Part shown: one piece after another, positions 1-8,524 of the stretch | Numbering within the stretch: position 1 is the stretch's first letter | How the letters are laid out: every line of letters begins with the position of its first letter | NCBI GenBank assembly: GCA_030615745.1 | Contig: JAUWYR010000042.1 | Coordinates: forward strand, 1-22,142 | DNA from: Candidatus Zixiibacteriota bacterium | Lineage (GTDB): Bacteria > Zixibacteria > MSB-5A5 > SM23-73-2 | Direction of reading: 5' to 3' | DNA: 22,142 bases | The notes under the pieces: generated by a model | The model's database searches: none | Told to the model about the DNA's origin: nothing | What the model saw: only the letters and a program-made list of their open reading frames with translations | Program-made: the position numbers and the translations under genes

Positions 1-1
1 A

Positions 2-223
2 AATGCTAAAACCAAGCTGAAAGAGAAGAATTTAGACCTGATAGTTGTGAACAATCCTAAAACACCTGGTGCAGGATTTGAACTCGATACTAATGTTGTC
101 ACAATAATTGATAAAAAGGGAAAGGTTCAAAAGCTTCCACTCTTGACTAAGAAGGATTTAGCTGATAAGATACTGGATAAAATCTCTTTTCTTTTAAAAA
201 GGAAACATCCGAAGGACTCATAG
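2..223 (+). CDS. coaBC: CoaBC C-terminus (partial): phosphopantothenoylcysteine synthase/decarboxylase
   Basis: An open frame enters from the left edge and stops with TAG at 221-223, leaving 73 codons. The visible residues include LDLIVVNN, then GAGFELDTN, VVTIID, KLPLLTKKDLADKILDKI. This is the typical end of the CoaB (phosphopantothenate-cysteine ligase) half of bifunctional CoaBC, where the GAGF-DTN segment belongs to the nucleotide-binding region. CoaBC makes 4'-phosphopantetheine from 4'-phosphopantothenate and cysteine in coenzyme A synthesis, in the cytoplasm. The decarboxylase half and most of the ligase domain lie outside the window, so a separate coaB gene cannot be excluded. The stop codon is six bases before the next gene, which suggests co-transcription. 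Seen: the C-terminal motif. Inferred: the bifunctional form. Confidence 0.85.
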   Translation, partial: NAKTKLKEKNLDLIVVNNPKTPGAGFELDTNVVTIIDKKGKVQKLPLLTKKDLADKILDKISFLLKRKHPKDS

Positions 224-229
224 AGGAAG

Positions 230-943
230 ATGGAAAAAAGTTCCAAAGGACTCATAGAGTATGAAAAGCTTTTAGAGGCTTTTGCAATAACAAAAAAATA
301 TCTGAAACAGCAAATCGATTTAGGGTTTGACCAGATTTATCTTTCAAAAAAATCAGAGTTAGAAAATAACTTTTCCGATTTGGTTGAGCAAAAGTTGAAA
401 AAGCTTTACCAAAGAATAAAGAATTGTAATAAATGCTCGCTTCATAAAACCAGAACAAATTTCGTGTTTGGACAAGGCTCAGGAAAATCAAAAGTTTTGT
501 TTGTCGGCGAGGCTCCTGGGAGGGAGGAGGATTTAAGAGGAGAGCCATTTGTTGGGCATGCTGGAAAGCTTTTGGATAAGATATTGAAAGCGATAGACTT
601 TAAAAGAGAGGAGGTCTATATAGCCAATGTTTTGAAATGCAGACCTCCGGGAAATCGTGACCCACAACCTGTTGAAATAAAAGAATGTGAGCCTCATCTT
701 TTACAGCAGATAGAGATATTAAAACCCAAAATAATCTGTGCTCTGGGTCGGATAGCTGCACAGGCACTTTTGAAGACAAAGGCTCCTTTGAATCAACTGA
801 GAGGAAAATTTCACGATTATCACGGGATAAAATTGATTGTGACCTATCATCCAGCAGCACTTCTTCGTTATCCCCAGTATAAGAAAGGGTGCTGGGAGGA
901 TATGAAGATGTTGAAAAGAGAACATGATGAAATAATACAGTAA
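230..943 (+). CDS. Family 4 (Fe-S) uracil-DNA glycosylase
   Basis: This 237-residue protein removes uracil from DNA to start base-excision repair. Motif A is GEAPG at 93-97, followed by GEPFVG at 104-109. GNRDP is at 141-145, and HPAALLR at 207-213 is the motif B region. Cys66, Cys69, Cys137 and Cys153 match the four cysteines that hold the [4Fe-4S] cluster in family 4 UDGs. The first ~60 residues form a charged, probably helical extension beyond the core. The ATG at 230 follows a GAGGA element at 224-228, which lies very close to the start. The gene sits six bases behind coaBC. The first codons lie inside an imperfect 34-bp-spaced duplication of the coaBC end, so the true start could be a little further in. 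Family assignment is firm; substrate details are inferred from the family. Confidence 0.9.
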   Translation: MEKSSKGLIEYEKLLEAFAITKKYLKQQIDLGFDQIYLSKKSELENNFSDLVEQKLKKLYQRIKNCNKCSLHKTRTNFVFGQGSGKSKVLFVGEAPGREEDLRGEPFVGHAGKLLDKILKAIDFKREEVYIANVLKCRPPGNRDPQPVEIKECEPHLLQQIEILKPKIICALGRIAAQALLKTKAPLNQLRGKFHDYHGIKLIVTYHPAALLRYPQYKKGCWEDMKMLKREHDEIIQ

Positions 944-990
944 ACAGAAAACCGAAAACAGAAAACGGTAAACAGTTTACTGTTTGCTGT
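942..990 (+). repeat. Heptamer tandem array between UDG gene and dnaB
   Basis: Seven consecutive 7-bp units can be read without gaps: AAACAGA, AAACCGA, AAACAGA, AAACGGT, AAACAGT, TTACTGT, TTGCTGT. The first five share AAAC and the last two are close to reverse complements of the earlier units, so 970-985 can also fold as AAACAGT-TT-ACTGTTT-like dyad. The array begins inside the UDG stop codon (941-943) and ends 21 bases before the dnaB start. It resembles the heptanucleotide STRR repeats known from cyanobacteria in design, not in sequence. Function unknown. Confidence 0.75.
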
Positions 991-1011
991 GAACAAATCG
1001 AGGGTATCGAT

Positions 1012-2409
1012 ATGGCAGAGAGAACCACAACAAAAGATAGGCTTCCACCCCAGGTAGTGGAGGTAGAACAGGCGGTTTTAGGCGCGATGCTTTTAGATAA
1101 AGAGGCTATTGGAAAAGCAGTGGAGGTCTTGGATGAAAGCTGCTTTTATAAATCCTCTCATGCTAAGATTTTCTCTGCTATGGTTTCCCTCTATGACAGA
1201 AATGAGCCTGTGGATTTAATCACCCTTCCTCAGGAACTAAAGAAAAGATTGGAGTTAGAAGAGGTGGGCGGAATACCATACATAAATGATTTAGCCACCT
1301 CTGTTGCCACTTCAGCAAATATCGAGTATCACTCCAGAATAGTTTTAGAAAAAGCAACTTTGAGAAGGTTGATCCAGACCTCAACTGAGATAGTCTCCCG
1401 GTGTTTTGATCAGACTGAGGATGTTGATTTGCTTTTAGATTCTGCTGAACAGAGGATTTTCGAGATCTCTGAGAAAAGGATAAAGCATGGCTTTACACCT
1501 CTTTCTGATATACTTCCTCAGACCTTCGAGTCAATAGACAGAATAAGGGAGGGTCAGATAACTGGTCTTCCCACCGGTTTTGTTGAGTTAGATACTTTGA
1601 CCGCTGGGTTGCAACCCTCTGATTTGATAGTTGTAGCTGGAAGACCATCGATGGGGAAGACTTCATTTTGCCTCTCCGTGGTTGAACACTCAGCAGTGGA
1701 ACTCAAGGTGCCTGTTGCTATATTCAGCCTGGAGATGGAAAAGGGGCAATTAGCTAACAGAATGCTTTGCTCAAGAGCAAAATTGAGCTCGCATAAGATG
1801 AGGACTGGTAGGCTATCGGACCATGAGTGGACTAACCTCTCAATTGCAGTTGGTCCTTTATCCGAGGCTAAGATATTTGTGGATGACACGCCAGCTATTG
1901 GGATTTTGGAGATAAGAGCTAAAGCGAGAAGATTGAAGGCTAAGGAGAATATAGGATTGATTATTGTCGATTACCTTCAGCTAATGGCAGGACCGAGAGG
2001 AGCAGAGAGCAGACAACAGGAGATATCTACGATCTCAAGAGCCTTAAAAGGCTTAGCCAAAGATTTAAAGGTTCCAGTCTTAGCCATATCACAGTTATCA
2101 AGAGCAGTTGAGACCAGAGGTGGAGAAAGACGCCCCCAGTTGGCTGATCTAAGAGAATCAGGAGCAATTGAGCAGGATGCGGATTTGGTTATGTTTATCT
2201 ATCGCCCAGAGTTATATGGGATCAAGAGTATGGAATTCAGAAAAGAGAAAATCTCAACCGATGGGATTGCAGAGGTAATTGTGGGAAAACATAGAAATGG
2301 ACCCACAGGAAGCATTCTTTTAACTTTTCTTAAATCCTATGCTCGATTCGAGAACCCAGATTTCGTTCATAAAGGTGCTCTTCCTTCAGGCGAGGAAGCC
2401 CCATTTTAA
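1012..2409 (+). CDS. dnaB: Replicative DNA helicase DnaB
   Basis: A 465-residue protein of normal DnaB length. It is the hexameric 5'-3' helicase that opens the replication fork and binds primase. The N-terminal DnaB domain covers about 10-115, with the family-typical start PPQVVEVEQAVLGAMLLD. The RecA-like C-terminal domain covers about 170-455, with Walker A GRPSMGKT (210-217), SLEM (239-242), Walker B LIIVDYLQL (316-324), SQLSR (360-364) and DLRESG (379-384) near the arginine-finger region. No intein or insertion is seen. The ATG at 1012 is preceded by GAGGG at about 1000-1004, a moderate ribosome binding site. The upstream neighbour is a heptamer repeat array, not rplI as is common for dnaB. 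It is the only dnaB in the window. Confidence 0.97.
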   Translation: MAERTTTKDRLPPQVVEVEQAVLGAMLLDKEAIGKAVEVLDESCFYKSSHAKIFSAMVSLYDRNEPVDLITLPQELKKRLELEEVGGIPYINDLATSVATSANIEYHSRIVLEKATLRRLIQTSTEIVSRCFDQTEDVDLLLDSAEQRIFEISEKRIKHGFTPLSDILPQTFESIDRIREGQITGLPTGFVELDTLTAGLQPSDLIVVAGRPSMGKTSFCLSVVEHSAVELKVPVAIFSLEMEKGQLANRMLCSRAKLSSHKMRTGRLSDHEWTNLSIAVGPLSEAKIFVDDTPAIGILEIRAKARRLKAKENIGLIIVDYLQLMAGPRGAESRQQEISTISRALKGLAKDLKVPVLAISQLSRAVETRGGERRPQLADLRESGAIEQDADLVMFIYRPELYGIKSMEFRKEKISTDGIAEVIVGKHRNGPTGSILLTFLKSYARFENPDFVHKGALPSGEEAPF

Positions 2410-2429
2410 AAATCCTGAGTGGAGAATTT

Positions 2430-3209
2430 TTGAAAAAGAAAAATTTCTTTGAAATAATCGGAGAAAAGACCCTGCGTTTCTTTGAGGGAATAGGAGAAGT
2501 GGCAATTCTTCTAAAAGATATATTCATCACCCTTCCTAAAGTTTTTCGTAATTTTCATCTCACCACCCAGCAGATGCTTTTCATGGGAGTGAGCTCATTA
2601 CCTTTGGTTTTAATCACTTCTATTTTTACCGGGGGGGTCTCCGCTGTTCAGGCAGCCTACCAGTTCTCAGACTATGTTCCGATGAGGTATCTGGGAACTG
2701 CTGTGGGAAAGGCTGTGGTGATCGAGCTTGGGCCTGTTCTCACCGCTCTGGTGGTTGCCGGGAGAGTGGGAGCTGGTATTGCAGCCGAGCTGGGAACGAT
2801 GAAGGTTACCGAGCAGATCGATGCTTTGGAGACTTTGGCTTTAAATCCCATAAGGTTTTTGGTAGTCCCCAGATTTTTAAGCGGGATTTTTATGTTGCCG
2901 GTGTTAACTATCTTCTCCGACTTCGTCGCTATTTTAGGTGGTTTAGGAGTTTCTGTATTTTTATTAGGTATCTCCTCTTATACCTTTTTAAATGGGTTAA
3001 AGCTTTTTTTCCATACAAGGGATCTGATAGGAGGTTTGGTCAAGGCGGTGGTTTTCGGCGGGATAATAGCTACCATGGGATGCTATCATGGTTTCAAAAC
3101 CCAAGGTGGGGCAGAGGGTGTTGGAAAATCTACCACCCGTGCAGTGGTCTTCTCCTCGGTATTGATTTTGATCTCAGATTATGTGATAGCATCGATATTT
3201 TTTGGATAA
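2430..3209 (+). CDS. mlaE: MlaE-family ABC transporter permease
   Basis: A 259-residue integral inner-membrane protein of the MlaE/YrbE family (DUF140). These permeases work with an MlaF-type ATPase and an MCE protein to move phospholipids between inner and outer membrane. Diagnostic stretches are the signature GRVGAGIAAELGTMKVTEQI (111-130) followed by DALETLALNPI, and the C-terminal GCYHGF-GGAEGVG-TTRAVV (217-240). Hydrophobic segments fall roughly at 48-70, 95-115, 145-180, 200-220 and 238-258. The N-terminal ~45 residues are an amphipathic helix region, as in the family. Translation likely begins at TTG 2430, with GGAGA at 2421-2425 as ribosome binding site. mlaF follows after nine bases, which supports the call. 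No MCE-domain (mlaD) gene is found nearby. Confidence 0.93.
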   Translation: MKKKNFFEIIGEKTLRFFEGIGEVAILLKDIFITLPKVFRNFHLTTQQMLFMGVSSLPLVLITSIFTGGVSAVQAAYQFSDYVPMRYLGTAVGKAVVIELGPVLTALVVAGRVGAGIAAELGTMKVTEQIDALETLALNPIRFLVVPRFLSGIFMLPVLTIFSDFVAILGGLGVSVFLLGISSYTFLNGLKLFFHTRDLIGGLVKAVVFGGIIATMGCYHGFKTQGGAEGVGKSTTRAVVFSSVLILISDYVIASIFFG

Positions 3210-3218
3210 ATCAAAGTA

Positions 3219-3977
3219 TTGAAAGAAATGATTGAGATAGTTGACCTCTATAAAAGCTTCGGCGAAAATCAGGTTCTAAGAGGGGTTAATCTTAAGATAA
3301 ATAAGGGTGAGACAGTGGTGGTTTTGGGGAGGAGTGGTTGTGGTAAATCTGTGCTTTTGAAGCATATCATCGGACTTTTGAAACCGGACAAAGGTAAAAT
3401 TTTTGTCGATGGCGAAGATATAACAACTTTCAAAAATAAGAAATTATACAAGCTTCGTCAGAGATTCGGGATGCTTTTTCAAGGATCTGCACTTTTCGAT
3501 TCGATGACAGTTGAGGAAAACGTCGCTTTAGGCTTGAGAGAACACAGGCTTCTACCTGAAAACAAGATAAAAGAAAAGGTAAAGAAAAAGTTAAAGTTAG
3601 TAGGGCTCTCCGAGCTGGAAGATTTAAAGCCAGCAGAGCTTTCAGGTGGGATGAAAAAAAGGGTTGGACTTGCTCGGGCTATCGCTATGGAACCGGAGTT
3701 TGTTTTATATGATGAACCCACAACGGGTCTTGACCCTATTATGGCTGATGCGATAAACCAGCTTCTAATTGAACTGAGAAATAAGTTATCTATCACCTCA
3801 ATTGCAGTTACTCATGATATTACCTCAGCCTATAAAATAGCTGACAGGATCGCTCTTCTTTATCAGGGAAAAATAGTCTTTGAAGGAACACCAGAGATAA
3901 CTAAATCATCAGAAGATCCAGTGGTGATGCAGTTTGTCACCGGCTCAGCAGAAGGACCAATACAAGCTAAAGAGTAA
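3219..3977 (+). CDS. mlaF: MlaF-type ABC transporter ATPase
   Basis: A 252-residue ABC ATPase that should power the MlaE permease encoded just upstream. Walker A is GRSGCGKS (37-44), the Q-loop is FQGS (87-90), the signature is LSGGM (141-145), Walker B is FVLYDE (161-166) followed by PTTGLDP, and the H-loop is TH at 198-199. The LFQGSALFDSMTVEENVALGL stretch and the LSGGMKKRVGLARA order match MlaF/Ttg2A-type ATPases more closely than generic importers. Two starts are possible: TTG at 3219 (used here) or ATG at 3228, which loses three residues. Neither has a convincing ribosome binding site. Spacing of nine bases from mlaE and four bases to radA suggests one transcript. Confidence 0.93.
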   Translation: MKEMIEIVDLYKSFGENQVLRGVNLKINKGETVVVLGRSGCGKSVLLKHIIGLLKPDKGKIFVDGEDITTFKNKKLYKLRQRFGMLFQGSALFDSMTVEENVALGLREHRLLPENKIKEKVKKKLKLVGLSELEDLKPAELSGGMKKRVGLARAIAMEPEFVLYDEPTTGLDPIMADAINQLLIELRNKLSITSIAVTHDITSAYKIADRIALLYQGKIVFEGTPEITKSSEDPVVMQFVTGSAEGPIQAKE

Positions 3978-3980
3978 GCC

Positions 3981-5351
3981 GTGAGCTCCGATAAAGAGAA
4001 AAGAGTATATGTTTGTCAAAGCTGTGGTTCTTTTTCACCCAGATGGGTTGGAAAATGCCCTAATTGCGGAGCGTGGAACTCAATGAGCGAAGAAAGAGTC
4101 TCAAAAAAACCTCAAACCGCTCTCAACAGAAAAAGAAAAGGAGCTGAGAGCGCTGTTTTGCTTTCTCAGATTAACTTGGGTGAAGAGCAGAGGATAAAAA
4201 CCGGATTTTCTGAGCTCGATCGCACATTAGGAGGCGGGATAGTAAAAGGGTCGGTGGCATTGGTAGGAGGAGATCCAGGCATAGGAAAATCAACCTTACT
4301 TTTGCAGGCTTCAGATAAAATAGGGGAAAATTATGGCGAGGTTTTATATGTAACTGGCGAGGAGTCAAAATCGCAGATAAAACTTAGGGCGGAGAGATTG
4401 AGAATAAATTCATCCAATTTGAAGATTCTGACTGAGACCTGTATGGAGGCAATATTAGATGTGCTTGTAAGGGAAAATCCTGTGGTAGCGATAATTGATT
4501 CGATTCAGACCACCTATAGTTTGGATCTTGAAAGCCCTGCTGGCACAATATCTCAGATAAGGGAATGTGCTTCTAAACTTATCGATTTTGCTAAAAGCTC
4601 AAATGTCTCTTTATTTTTAGTAGGTCATGTTACCAAGGAAGGAGCAATCGCAGGTCCAAAAGTTTTGGAGCATATGGTTGACACAGTCCTTTATTTCGAA
4701 GGGGAGAAAAATTATTCTTACCGTATATTGAGGACTGTAAAAAATCGTTTTGGAAAATCTGGTGAGATCGGTGTATTTCAGATGGAAAGATTTGGACTTT
4801 TGGAGGTTTCAAACCCCTCTGAGATATTTTTGTCCGAGAAAGAAAAGCCTTTTTCCGGATCAGTTGTGGTCTCAACGATCGAGGGGACAAGACCAATTCT
4901 TTTAGAAATTCAAGCCTTAGTCTCTCCTACCAGTTACGGTGTTCCTCAGAGGGTTTGCACAGGAATTGATCCAAAAAGATTATCTTTGCTTTTAGCTATC
5001 TTAGAGAAGAAGGAAGATATACATTTGGGAGTTTTTGACGTATTTGTTAATGTAGTGGGGGGAATAAAAGTTGATGAGCCAGGAGTCGATCTCGGAGTCT
5101 GTTTATCTTTAATCTCGAGTTTTAAAGATCTGGCTGTTTTCAAATCATCGGTTGTGATAGGCGAGGTTGGGTTGGGTGGTGAGGTTAGAGGTGTGAGTCA
5201 GATTGAGGAAAGGATTTTTGAGGCTGAAAAATTAGGGCTTAAAAGATGCCTGATCCCTTATAATAATTACAAAGCTTTTGCTCACAAATTTGAAATTGAG
5301 ATTTTGGAGGTGAAAAGTTTAAATCAAGCAATTGAGTTGACTCTAACTTAA
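3981..5351 (+). CDS. radA: DNA repair protein RadA (Sms)
   Basis: A 456-residue RecA-family ATPase that helps branch migration in homologous recombination. Domain order is complete. An N-terminal C4 zinc finger uses Cys12, Cys15, Cys26 and Cys29. The ATPase has Walker A GGDPGIGKST (96-105) and Walker B VVAIIDSIQ (168-176). The RadA-specific KNRFG motif is at 254-258. A Lon-protease-like domain fills about 285-456 and is structural, not proteolytic, in known RadA. Start is GTG at 3981, three bases after the mlaF stop; a weak AAAGAG lies upstream, so translational coupling to mlaF is likely. Length and motifs are typical. Placement behind an Mla pair is unusual compared with well-studied genomes. 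Confidence 0.97.
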   Translation: MSSDKEKRVYVCQSCGSFSPRWVGKCPNCGAWNSMSEERVSKKPQTALNRKRKGAESAVLLSQINLGEEQRIKTGFSELDRTLGGGIVKGSVALVGGDPGIGKSTLLLQASDKIGENYGEVLYVTGEESKSQIKLRAERLRINSSNLKILTETCMEAILDVLVRENPVVAIIDSIQTTYSLDLESPAGTISQIRECASKLIDFAKSSNVSLFLVGHVTKEGAIAGPKVLEHMVDTVLYFEGEKNYSYRILRTVKNRFGKSGEIGVFQMERFGLLEVSNPSEIFLSEKEKPFSGSVVVSTIEGTRPILLEIQALVSPTSYGVPQRVCTGIDPKRLSLLLAILEKKEDIHLGVFDVFVNVVGGIKVDEPGVDLGVCLSLISSFKDLAVFKSSVVIGEVGLGGEVRGVSQIEERIFEAEKLGLKRCLIPYNNYKAFAHKFEIEILEVKSLNQAIELTLT

Positions 5352-5368
5352 ACTAAAAAGGAGGAGAG

Positions 5369-5668
5369 ATGAAACTCAAAGTTAAAAAATCTTTGGTTCG
5401 GGGGGAGTATCACTTAAACTTCCAAACCGTTGGCTTTAACGACGAGGAGACGGAGAAAATAAATAAATTCGGTTCTCCTAAAATAGATTTCAGCTCCGAT
5501 GGTTTGGGTGAGCATGGTATAGAGAAGCTCGATATCTACTTAAAAGCTGATAGCCAACAAGAAGCTAATGAGCTGATAGAAAGAATCCAGAACAAGATAA
5601 AGGAGAAATTGGGTGAGCTTTTATCGAAGATAGATAATTTCAGCGGTGAGGAAGTAATCGAGATTTAG
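5369..5668 (+). CDS. Small hypothetical protein (99 aa), unrecognised
   Basis: I do not recognise this family. The ATG at 5369 has one of the best ribosome binding sites in the window (AAGGAGGAGAG, 5358-5368, very close to the start), so the gene is probably real and well translated. The protein is soluble, with no signal peptide, membrane segment or cysteine. The first ~55 residues look like beta strands and loops (HLNFQTVGFNDEE, KIDFSSDGLG, KLDIYLKAD). Residues ~60-90 form a strongly charged amphipathic helix (QQEANELIERIQNKIKEKLG). The end is acidic. It lies 17 bases after radA and 11 bases before the flavin reductase-like gene, all probably one transcript. A nucleic-acid or protein-interaction role is possible but unsupported by any motif. 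Confidence 0.7.
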   Translation: MKLKVKKSLVRGEYHLNFQTVGFNDEETEKINKFGSPKIDFSSDGLGEHGIEKLDIYLKADSQQEANELIERIQNKIKEKLGELLSKIDNFSGEEVIEI

Positions 5669-5679
5669 CTTTTTTTGTT

Positions 5680-6243
5680 ATGCCCAAAAAGCTTTTAAAG
5701 GCTCAAACACTTTTAATTCCACTGCCAGCTGTTCTAATCAGCTGTCAGTGGGGGGTTGAGAAGCCAAATATAATAACCGCCTCCTGGGTGGGAATATGTT
5801 GTTCTGAACCTCCGATGCTTTCTGTTGCTATAAGAAAGGGTCGGTTTTCCCATTCGATTATCTCAAAATCTATGGAGTTTGTGGTAAACTTAACTTCAGA
5901 AAAACATCTCAAGGTTGTGGACTTCTGTGGAACGATCTCTGGTAAGAAAGTGGATAAATTTAAAAAGATGGGGCTGACACCAAAAAAAGGTGAAAAAGTC
6001 AATGCCCCATTGATAGAGGAGTGCCCATTTAATTTGGAATGCGTCGTTAGAAAAATTTTAAAGTTAGGTTCTCATGACCTTTTTATCTCAGAGATTGTAG
6101 CTGTTCACGCTGACCCAGCTTATCTGGACCAACAGAACAAACCCGATTTAAAAAAGTTCAAGCCTCTTATCTATTGCACAAAAGCTCAAGAGTACTGGGG
6201 TGGTTTATCTGTGATGTTAGGCAAATATGGGAAAATAAAATAA
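5680..6243 (+). CDS. Flavin reductase-like FMN-binding protein
   Basis: A 187-residue protein of the flavin reductase-like, FMN-binding split-barrel family. Typical elements are the NIITASWVG strand (30-38), SEPPMLSVAI followed by RFSHSII (42-61), SHDLFISEIV (131-140), which corresponds to the family's GDHDLFIGEV stretch, and the ending EYWGGLSVMLGKYG (171-184), as in proteins that finish YW-LG-G. Members bind FMN and serve as NAD(P)H flavin reductases or unknown flavoproteins; the substrate cannot be told here. Several cysteines (22, 40, 41, 84, 115, 121, 166) are present with no clear metal motif. The ATG at 5680 has no good ribosome binding site, so coupling to the gene 11 bases upstream is likely. 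Confidence 0.85.
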   Translation: MPKKLLKAQTLLIPLPAVLISCQWGVEKPNIITASWVGICCSEPPMLSVAIRKGRFSHSIISKSMEFVVNLTSEKHLKVVDFCGTISGKKVDKFKKMGLTPKKGEKVNAPLIEECPFNLECVVRKILKLGSHDLFISEIVAVHADPAYLDQQNKPDLKKFKPLIYCTKAQEYWGGLSVMLGKYGKIK

Positions 6244-6261
6244 GGATTTTTTTGAAATTGA

Positions 6262-7491
<1,230 letters not shown>

Positions 7492-7531
7492 AATCGATTT
7501 GATTTAGGTAGAAATAAAAAAGGAGAGAAAA

Positions 7532-7837
7532 ATGTTTGAAATTGCTAATGCAATGGGAACACAAGGTGGCCAGGAGGGTGGAAGTCTTTTAGTTTGGCTA
7601 CCTTGGATTTTGATATTTTTGGTATTTTATCTTCTCTTGATCCGTCCTCAGCACAAACGTCAAAAGGAGCATCAAAAGATGCTTTCAATTTTGAAAAAAG
7701 GAGATAGGGTTGTAACGAATTCAGGGATGTACGGAACCATTGTGGGTATAAATGATAAGGAAAACATCGTGGTTTTAAAAGTGGCGGAGAATGTAAAGAT
7801 TGAGTTTTTGAAAACCTCAATAGCAGGAAAGGCGTGA
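7532..7837 (+). CDS. yajC: Preprotein translocase subunit YajC
   Basis: A 101-residue single-pass inner-membrane protein that associates with SecDF-YidC. After a short glycine-rich N-terminus it has one transmembrane helix at about 19-37, immediately followed by the family hallmark LIRPQHKRQKEHQKML (36-51). A small beta-rich cytoplasmic domain follows, with KKGDRVVTNSGMYGTIVGI, as in all YajC proteins. The ATG at 7532 has a good ribosome binding site, AAGGAGAG. It follows tgt by 40 bases. secD and secF, normally next, are absent; def starts right after, its possible GTG start overlapping the yajC stop. Confidence 0.95.
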   Translation: MFEIANAMGTQGGQEGGSLLVWLPWILIFLVFYLLLIRPQHKRQKEHQKMLSILKKGDRVVTNSGMYGTIVGINDKENIVVLKVAENVKIEFLKTSIAGKA

Positions 7838-7857
7838 AAAGAGGAGTAGATTATTTT

Positions 7858-8373
7858 ATGGTGTTAAAAATAAGAACATATGGTGACCCGGTATTGAGGG
7901 AGAAGTGCAAAAAGGTTGAAAAAATCGATGATAGTATAAAAAAGCTGGCCTCGGATATGCTTGAGACTTTGAAAAGTGTGGGAGGGGTTGGATTGACAGC
8001 TAATCAGGTGGGTGAACCTAAAAGGGTATTTGCGGTGGATAGGTCCCGCTTTTTATTGGATGAACCCCCTCTGGTTGTGATAAATCCTGAGATAGTTGAA
8101 AAAAAAGGAAAACAAATTGCTGAGGAAGGATGTTTATCCATACCAGGTATATGGGCAGATGTCACCCGTCCTCTCAAACTTAAAATAAAAGGAATTGACC
8201 TTGATGAAAAAGAGATAGAGATAGAAGGTGAGGGGATTTTGTCGAGGGTTCTCTCTCATGAGATTGACCATTTGAATGGGCTTTTTTTCGTGGATAGGTT
8301 GAGCTCAATTGAAAAAAGACTCCTTTCGAAAAAGCTTAAACAGATAACTCAGAAAAAAGATATAACATATTAA
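7858..8373 (+). CDS. def: Peptide deformylase
   Basis: A metalloenzyme that removes the formyl group from the first methionine of new proteins. From the ATG at 7858 it has 171 residues, and the start MVLKIRTYGDPVLREK matches the usual deformylase N-terminus. Motif 1 is GVGLTANQ (43-50), with Thr in place of the common Ala. Motif 2 is EEGCLSIP (89-96), with the metal-binding Cys. Motif 3 is HEIDH (134-138), with both metal-binding His and the catalytic Glu. A GAGGAG ribosome binding site lies at 7841-7846. A longer form from GTG at 7834, which overlaps the yajC stop as GTGA and has AGGAAAGG before it, would add eight residues; I prefer the shorter one because it fits the family. fmt, its functional partner, lies 151 bases downstream. 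Confidence 0.95.
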   Translation: MVLKIRTYGDPVLREKCKKVEKIDDSIKKLASDMLETLKSVGGVGLTANQVGEPKRVFAVDRSRFLLDEPPLVVINPEIVEKKGKQIAEEGCLSIPGIWADVTRPLKLKIKGIDLDEKEIEIEGEGILSRVLSHEIDHLNGLFFVDRLSSIEKRLLSKKLKQITQKKDITY

Positions 8374-8471
8374 TCGCTTAAAATTTTAAAAATACAAATA
8401 ATTTTTTTCTGATTTTATTTATATTTTATTTAAAGACTGTTTTTTTAAGTTTTCAAAATCAAATTTGGATG

Positions 8472-8500
8472 TTGACCGCTTCATTTTAAGTTAATATCTT
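8472..8500 (+). promoter_or_regulatory. Putative sigma-70-type promoter for fmt
   Basis: TTGACC at 8472-8477 and TATCTT at 8495-8500 are separated by 17 bases, and lie 25 bases before the fmt start codon. The gap 8374-8524 between def and fmt is very AT-rich and shows no terminator hairpin. The match to the -35 is five of six and to the -10 four of six. Sequence-only prediction. Confidence 0.5.
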
Positions 8501-8524
8501 ATTAAAACCCGAAGGAACTTCGAT

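Noticed and set aside
7834-7857. GTG start for peptide deformylase overlapping the yajC stop
   Set aside because: It adds eight residues (MKRGVDYF) that do not match the usual deformylase start, whereas ATG 7858 does and has GAGGAG upstream. It remains possible.
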